Assembly (NCBI GenBank): GCA_002436485.1
Contig: DJMK01000085.1
Coordinates: 1-10,011 of the forward strand
Origin: Proteobacteria bacterium UBA6492
Lineage (GTDB): Bacteria; Pseudomonadota; Gammaproteobacteria; UBA6429; Thiohalophilaceae
Reading direction: 5' to 3'
DNA: 10,011 bases
Part shown: positions 7,011-10,011 of the stretch, piece after piece
How positions within the stretch are numbered: position 1 is the stretch's first letter
How the letters are laid out: each line of letters opens with the position of its first letter
The notes under the pieces: model-generated
What the model was told of the DNA's origin: nothing
Seen by the model: only the letters and a program-made list of their open reading frames with translations
Databases searched by the model: none
Program-made: the position numbers and the translations under genes

Positions 7011-7226
7011 ATTCAGCTATTTAACAATTATTACATACTGGGAAATTATTTTCATGACAGTTTCCTTCAAGCGTGACTAACTCGCACTAAAAATCATTTT
7101 ATTTGTTGTGACCAATTTCACATCGGTTTACTGCTCAAACAAACCGAGTACTGTCTTATATAAATAACAAGCGGGTTCGTATTGTTGCGGTGCGCTCCGC
7201 CGTTATTCCCAACACCCTTTCAGATC

Positions 7227-7248
7227 CGACTGGCGGACACGCCAGTTG
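7227..7248. repeat. Short hairpin, 9-bp stem (one G-T pair) with GACA loop
   Basis: CGACTGGCG at 7227-7235 pairs with CGCCAGTTG at 7240-7248 around the loop GACA, with seven perfect core pairs plus a G-T and an outer C-G. No T-run follows on either strand, so it is not a normal rho-independent terminator. It may be an operator, a repeat-element remnant or an RNA structure between the divergent genes. Confidence 0.45.
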
Positions 7249-7309
7249 AAACCCTCCAATTTAGAATAGCGCCAAATCCAGTTGGTCGTATCACACTCGG
7301 ACCGGGGCT

Positions 7310-7375
7310 ATTCAGGACATGATCAAATTCAGGCCCCTAAGAAATTCGACATAAATTAATGACATAATCAGGCCC
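7310..7375. repeat. Clustered short direct repeats (TCAGGMC and GACATRA, three copies each)
   Basis: Within about 65 nt there are TCAGGAC (7312-7318), TCAGGCC (7329-7335) and TCAGGCC (7368-7374), interleaved with GACATGA (7316-7322), GACATAA (7348-7354) and GACATAA (7361-7367). The last TCAGGCCC copy directly follows a GACATAA. Such clustering upstream of a promoter region can mark cooperative regulator binding, but the motifs are short and chance is not excluded. Confidence 0.3.
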
Positions 7376-7424
7376 GAAATAAGCCTTATTATTAGTGTTA
7401 TTGGCCCATTAATACCGCAAATAT

Positions 7425-7453
7425 ATTACTTTATTACTATTTTCTTATATACT
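7425..7453 (+). promoter_or_regulatory. Possible sigma-70-type promoter for the SoeA-like gene
   Basis: TATACT at 7448-7453 is a good -10 box (five of six matches to TATAAT). A poor -35 candidate, TTACTT at 7426-7431, lies 16 nt upstream. This would give a leader of about 90 nt before the ATG at 7549. The call rests mainly on the -10 element in an AT-rich stretch and may be chance. Confidence 0.3.
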
Positions 7454-7505
7454 AGTGGGCTTTAGAGTCGCATCTCGTCCACCGCACGTCGCTGGCGATA
7501 AATTC

Positions 7506-7520
7506 ATCAGCCATGCTGAT
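7506..7520. promoter_or_regulatory. Perfect palindrome ATCAGC-CAT-GCTGAT in the SoeA-like leader
   Basis: Six-base perfect arms around a 3-nt centre, ending 28 nt before the start codon and 19 nt before the ribosome site (GAGG at 7540-7543). The position fits an operator downstream of the promoter or a small leader hairpin. No regulator can be named. Confidence 0.35.
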
Positions 7521-7548
7521 ACCATGACTTGCAAACGCTGAGGTAACT

Positions 7549-10011
7549 ATGTCGGTTGTTCACGATCCCCTGAAAGCGCCTGAAGGTCGCATCGAAGTCA
7601 AAAACACTACCTGTTACATGTGTGCCTGCCGCTGCGGCATTCGTGTGACCCTACGTGATGGTGAAGTGCGCTACATTCAGGGTAATCCGGATCACCCGCT
7701 CAACAAGGGGGTGATTTGTGCCAAGGGTGCCTCGGGCATCATGAAACAATATTCCCCTGCCCGCCTGACCCAGCCACTCAAACGCAAGGAAGGCGCCGAC
7801 CGGGGCGATGCCGAATTCGAGCCCATCAGTTGGGACGAGGCTTTTAATATCATGGAAGAGCGCTTGTCCCACCTGCGCGCTACCGACCCCAAGAAGTTTG
7901 CCCTGTTTACCGGCCGTGACCAGATGCAGGCCCTGACTGGCCTGTTTGCCAAGCAGTTTGGTACTCCAAACTATGCCGCGCATGGCGGCTTTTGCTCGGT
8001 CAACATGGCGACCGGTATGATCTACACCATTGGTGGATCCTTCTGGGAGTTTGGTGGTCCCGACCTGGATCGCGCCAAGCTGTTCGTGATGATCGGTACA
8101 GCTGAAGATCACCATTCCAACCCGATGAAAATGGCGCTATCGAAATTCAAGCGCAACGGTGGCCGTTTCATTTCTATCAATCCGGTGCGTACCGGTTACT
8201 CGGCCATTGCCGACGAATGGGTGCCAATCAAACCCGGTACCGATGGCGCACTGATGCTGGCCATCATTCACGAATTGATTCGCACCGGTCTGTATGATCG
8301 CGAGTTCCTGGTGCAATACACCAATGCAGCCGAGCTGGTCAGCACCAATGAAGCCAGCGATGACTTTGGCCTGTTTGTGCGGACTGACATTGCCCATGAC
8401 CCGGACTGTTTTGATCCACAGGATCGCGTCTGGTGGGATCGCAATAACGACAAGGCGGTCCCCGCACGCACAGAAGATGCTGACCCTTTCCTGCTGGGCG
8501 AATTCAAGCTAACTGACGGCCGCAAAGCCAAACCTTCATTTGAATTATTGAAAGAACGTGTTGCCAATTACACGCCAGAATGGGCATCCGAAGTCACTGG
8601 CATACCGGCTGAAACCATCAAGCGTCTGGCCTATGAAATGGGTATCACCGCACGTGATGAGAAAATTGAATTACCGATTGCCTGGACTGACGTATGGGGC
8701 AAGGATCATGAGACTATCACTGGCAACCCTGTTGCCTTTCATGCCATGCGTGGTCTGGCAGCGCATTCCAATGGATTCCAGAGTATTCGCGCGCTATCTA
8801 TTTTGATGACCGTGCTCGGCACGATTGATCGCCCCGGCGGTTTTCGTCACAAGGCACCGTTTCCGCGTCCGATTCCGCCCTGCGCCAAGTCACCAAAATC
8901 CTGGGATGATGTGCAACCCAATACACCGCTCAATGGTATGCCACTGGGCTGGCCGGCCGATCCCAATGACCTGTTCGTAGATGAAAAAGGCGAACCGGCA
9001 CGCATCGACAAGGCATTTTCATGGGAATTCCCGCTTGCCGCACACGGCCTGATGCATAACGCGATTACCAATGCCTGGCGCGGCGATCCGTACGAGATCG
9101 ATACCTTGTTAATCTTTATGGCGAACATGGCATGGAACTCATCCATGAATACCTCGGACGTGCGCGAAATGTTAAACGACAAAAAGGAAAACGGTGAATA
9201 TAAGATTCCGTTCCTGATTGTGTGCGACGCATTTCAGTCAGAGATGACGGCGTTTGCTGATCTCGTATTACCCGATACAACCTACCTGGAACGTCATGAC
9301 GTGATGTCGATGCTGGATCGCCCCATCTCCGAATTCGATGGTCCGGTAGATTCTGTACGCATTCCGGTGGTCCCGCCGGCGGGTGAATGCAAACCATTCC
9401 AGGACGTGTTGATTGAACTGGCTTCGCGCCTGAAATTCCCGGCATTTACCCACAAGGATGGTTCACGCAAGTTTCGTGATTACCCAGACTTTGTCGTCAA
9501 CTATGAAACGGATCCCGGTTCCGGTATCGGCTTCCTGGCCGGTTGGCGTGGCAAGGGCGGTGAGAAATTCATGAAAGGTGAACCGAATCCGAACCAGTGG
9601 GAAATGTATGAAAAGAACAACTGTGTCTTTCATTACGAAATGCCCAAATCGTTCCAGTACATGCGTAACTGGAATCGTGGTTACCTGAACTGGGCACAGG
9701 AACACCGCATGTTACGTTATGCGGAACCCATCAATATTCATATTTATTCAGAAATCCTGATGAAGTTTCGCCTGGCTGCACAAGGTAAAACTGATGGTAA
9801 GCAGCCACCTGATCATTTGCGTAAGCGCATCGAAACCTATTTCGATCCATTGCCATTCTACTTTGAACCACTGGAATCGCACCTGACGGACAAGCACAAG
9901 TATCCGTTGAACGCTGTCACACAGCGCCCCATGGCCATGTATCACTCGTGGGATTCACAAAATGCCTGGCTACGCCAGATTCACACCTACAACTTTATGT
10001 ATGTTCATCCA
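7549..10011 (+). CDS. soeA: SoeA-like molybdopterin oxidoreductase, catalytic subunit (cytoplasmic sulfite:quinone oxidoreductase), 3' end outside window
   Basis: Known: SoeABC oxidises sulfite to sulfate on the cytoplasmic face of the membrane and passes electrons to quinone in sulfur-oxidising bacteria. SoeA carries the Mo-bis-PGD cofactor and one [4Fe-4S] cluster. Seen: 821 codons, open to the window edge; full family members have about 950-980. There is no twin-arginine or Sec signal, so it is cytoplasmic. The cluster motif is C22-x2-C25-x3-C29 ... C57 (VICAKG), with an extra C27. The DMSO-reductase-family fold continues with TGRDQMQ (121-127), then C149 in HGGFCSVNMATG at the position of the molybdenum-ligating Cys of NapA/PsrA, followed by MIGTAEDHHSNP (181-192). 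Start: ATG at 7549 with GAGG 5 nt upstream. It is divergent from the minus-strand operon. The SoeA assignment rests on recognising the N-terminal third. Alternatives are a polysulfide/thiosulfate-reductase-like or other PsrA relative; the downstream iron-sulfur and membrane-anchor genes would lie beyond the window. Confidence 0.85.
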   Translation, partial: MSVVHDPLKAPEGRIEVKNTTCYMCACRCGIRVTLRDGEVRYIQGNPDHPLNKGVICAKGASGIMKQYSPARLTQPLKRKEGADRGDAEFEPISWDEAFNIMEERLSHLRATDPKKFALFTGRDQMQALTGLFAKQFGTPNYAAHGGFCSVNMATGMIYTIGGSFWEFGGPDLDRAKLFVMIGTAEDHHSNPMKMALSKFKRNGGRFISINPVRTGYSAIADEWVPIKPGTDGALMLAIIHELIRTGLYDREFLVQYTNAAELVSTNEASDDFGLFVRTDIAHDPDCFDPQDRVWWDRNNDKAVPARTEDADPFLLGEFKLTDGRKAKPSFELLKERVANYTPEWASEVTGIPAETIKRLAYEMGITARDEKIELPIAWTDVWGKDHETITGNPVAFHAMRGLAAHSNGFQSIRALSILMTVLGTIDRPGGFRHKAPFPRPIPPCAKSPKSWDDVQPNTPLNGMPLGWPADPNDLFVDEKGEPARIDKAFSWEFPLAAHGLMHNAITNAWRGDPYEIDTLLIFMANMAWNSSMNTSDVREMLNDKKENGEYKIPFLIVCDAFQSEMTAFADLVLPDTTYLERHDVMSMLDRPISEFDGPVDSVRIPVVPPAGECKPFQDVLIELASRLKFPAFTHKDGSRKFRDYPDFVVNYETDPGSGIGFLAGWRGKGGEKFMKGEPNPNQWEMYEKNNCVFHYEMPKSFQYMRNWNRGYLNWAQEHRMLRYAEPINIHIYSEILMKFRLAAQGKTDGKQPPDHLRKRIETYFDPLPFYFEPLESHLTDKHKYPLNAVTQRPMAMYHSWDSQNAWLRQIHTYNFMYVHP

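Larger units (their letters stand above)
6939..7548. other. Divergent intergenic region, AT-rich, with repeats and no convincing gene
   Basis: About 610 nt between two divergently read genes, so it should hold promoters for both. I find no coding frame beyond a few tiny ones (such as 11 codons from 7319, without a ribosome site), no tRNA and no rho-independent terminator with a T-run. It holds several inverted and direct repeats, listed separately. For the minus strand, a weak promoter candidate is TTGAAG (complement of 7065-7070) and TAATTT (complement of 7043-7048) with a 16-nt spacer. The part around 7170-7310 is richer in GC than its flanks, which could mean a decayed insertion or an old gene remnant; nothing recognisable remains. 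Confidence 0.6.

Noticed and set aside
7160..7205. Possible tRNA remnant (GGTTCG followed by a GC-rich arm)
   Set aside because: No acceptor stem, anticodon arm or cloverleaf can be drawn around the GGTTCG.
7227..7260. Rho-independent terminator
   Set aside because: The stem is good, but no T-run follows on either strand, and both neighbouring genes are transcribed away from the site.
7319..7354. 11-codon leader peptide upstream of the SoeA-like gene
   Set aside because: It has no Shine-Dalgarno, no repeated regulatory codons and no attenuator-like structure, and it lies upstream of the only plausible -10 box.
7651..8115. 154-codon open frame on the minus strand inside the SoeA-like gene
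   Set aside because: It is antisense to a strongly supported gene with intact cluster and molybdenum motifs. Its composition is a mirror of that gene and it has no recognisable domain.

Overview
The window looks like a chromosomal segment of a proteobacterium, most likely a sulfur-oxidising gammaproteobacterium. The main clue is the plus-strand gene at the right end, a cytoplasmic molybdopterin oxidoreductase of the SoeA (sulfite:quinone oxidoreductase) type. Overall composition is moderate in GC, coding density is high, and Shine-Dalgarno sites are clear. The organism call is inference from gene content only.

Layout. Positions 1-6938 hold one compact minus-strand transcription unit, read right to left. 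It encodes a membrane-anchored extracytoplasmic protein of unknown function (6420-6938), an M20-family N-carbamoyl/ureido amidohydrolase (5174-6415), an isochorismatase-fold cysteine amidase with a GTG start (4401-5177), a sodium:solute symporter (2969-4408), a 40-residue single-helix membrane peptide that conventional annotation would probably miss (2850-2972), an aspartate-carbamoyltransferase-like enzyme (1804-2856), and an asparagine-synthase-like glutamine amidotransferase cut by the left edge (1-1752). Junctions are a 4-nt gap, then overlaps of 4, 8, 4 and 7 nt, then a 51-nt gap before the last gene. This points to co-transcription and translational coupling. Positions 6939-7548 are a divergent, AT-rich intergenic region with several inverted and direct repeats. 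Positions 7549-10011 hold the 5' part of the SoeA-like gene, cut by the right edge.

How the genes may work together. Three enzymes in the operon belong to families that act on carbamoyl/ureido groups (M20 carbamoylase, isochorismatase-fold amidase, ATCase-fold carbamoyltransferase). The symporter has features that recall DUR3-type urea transporters. The carbamoyltransferase keeps its carbamoyl-phosphate site, but the loop that binds aspartate in true ATCase is replaced, so I infer a different second substrate. With the amidotransferase, the set looks like an uncharacterised pathway for uptake and breakdown, or for synthesis, of a ureido or amide compound. It does not look like ordinary pyrimidine or asparagine biosynthesis. 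The divergent SoeA-like gene is probably unrelated energy metabolism (cytoplasmic sulfite oxidation).
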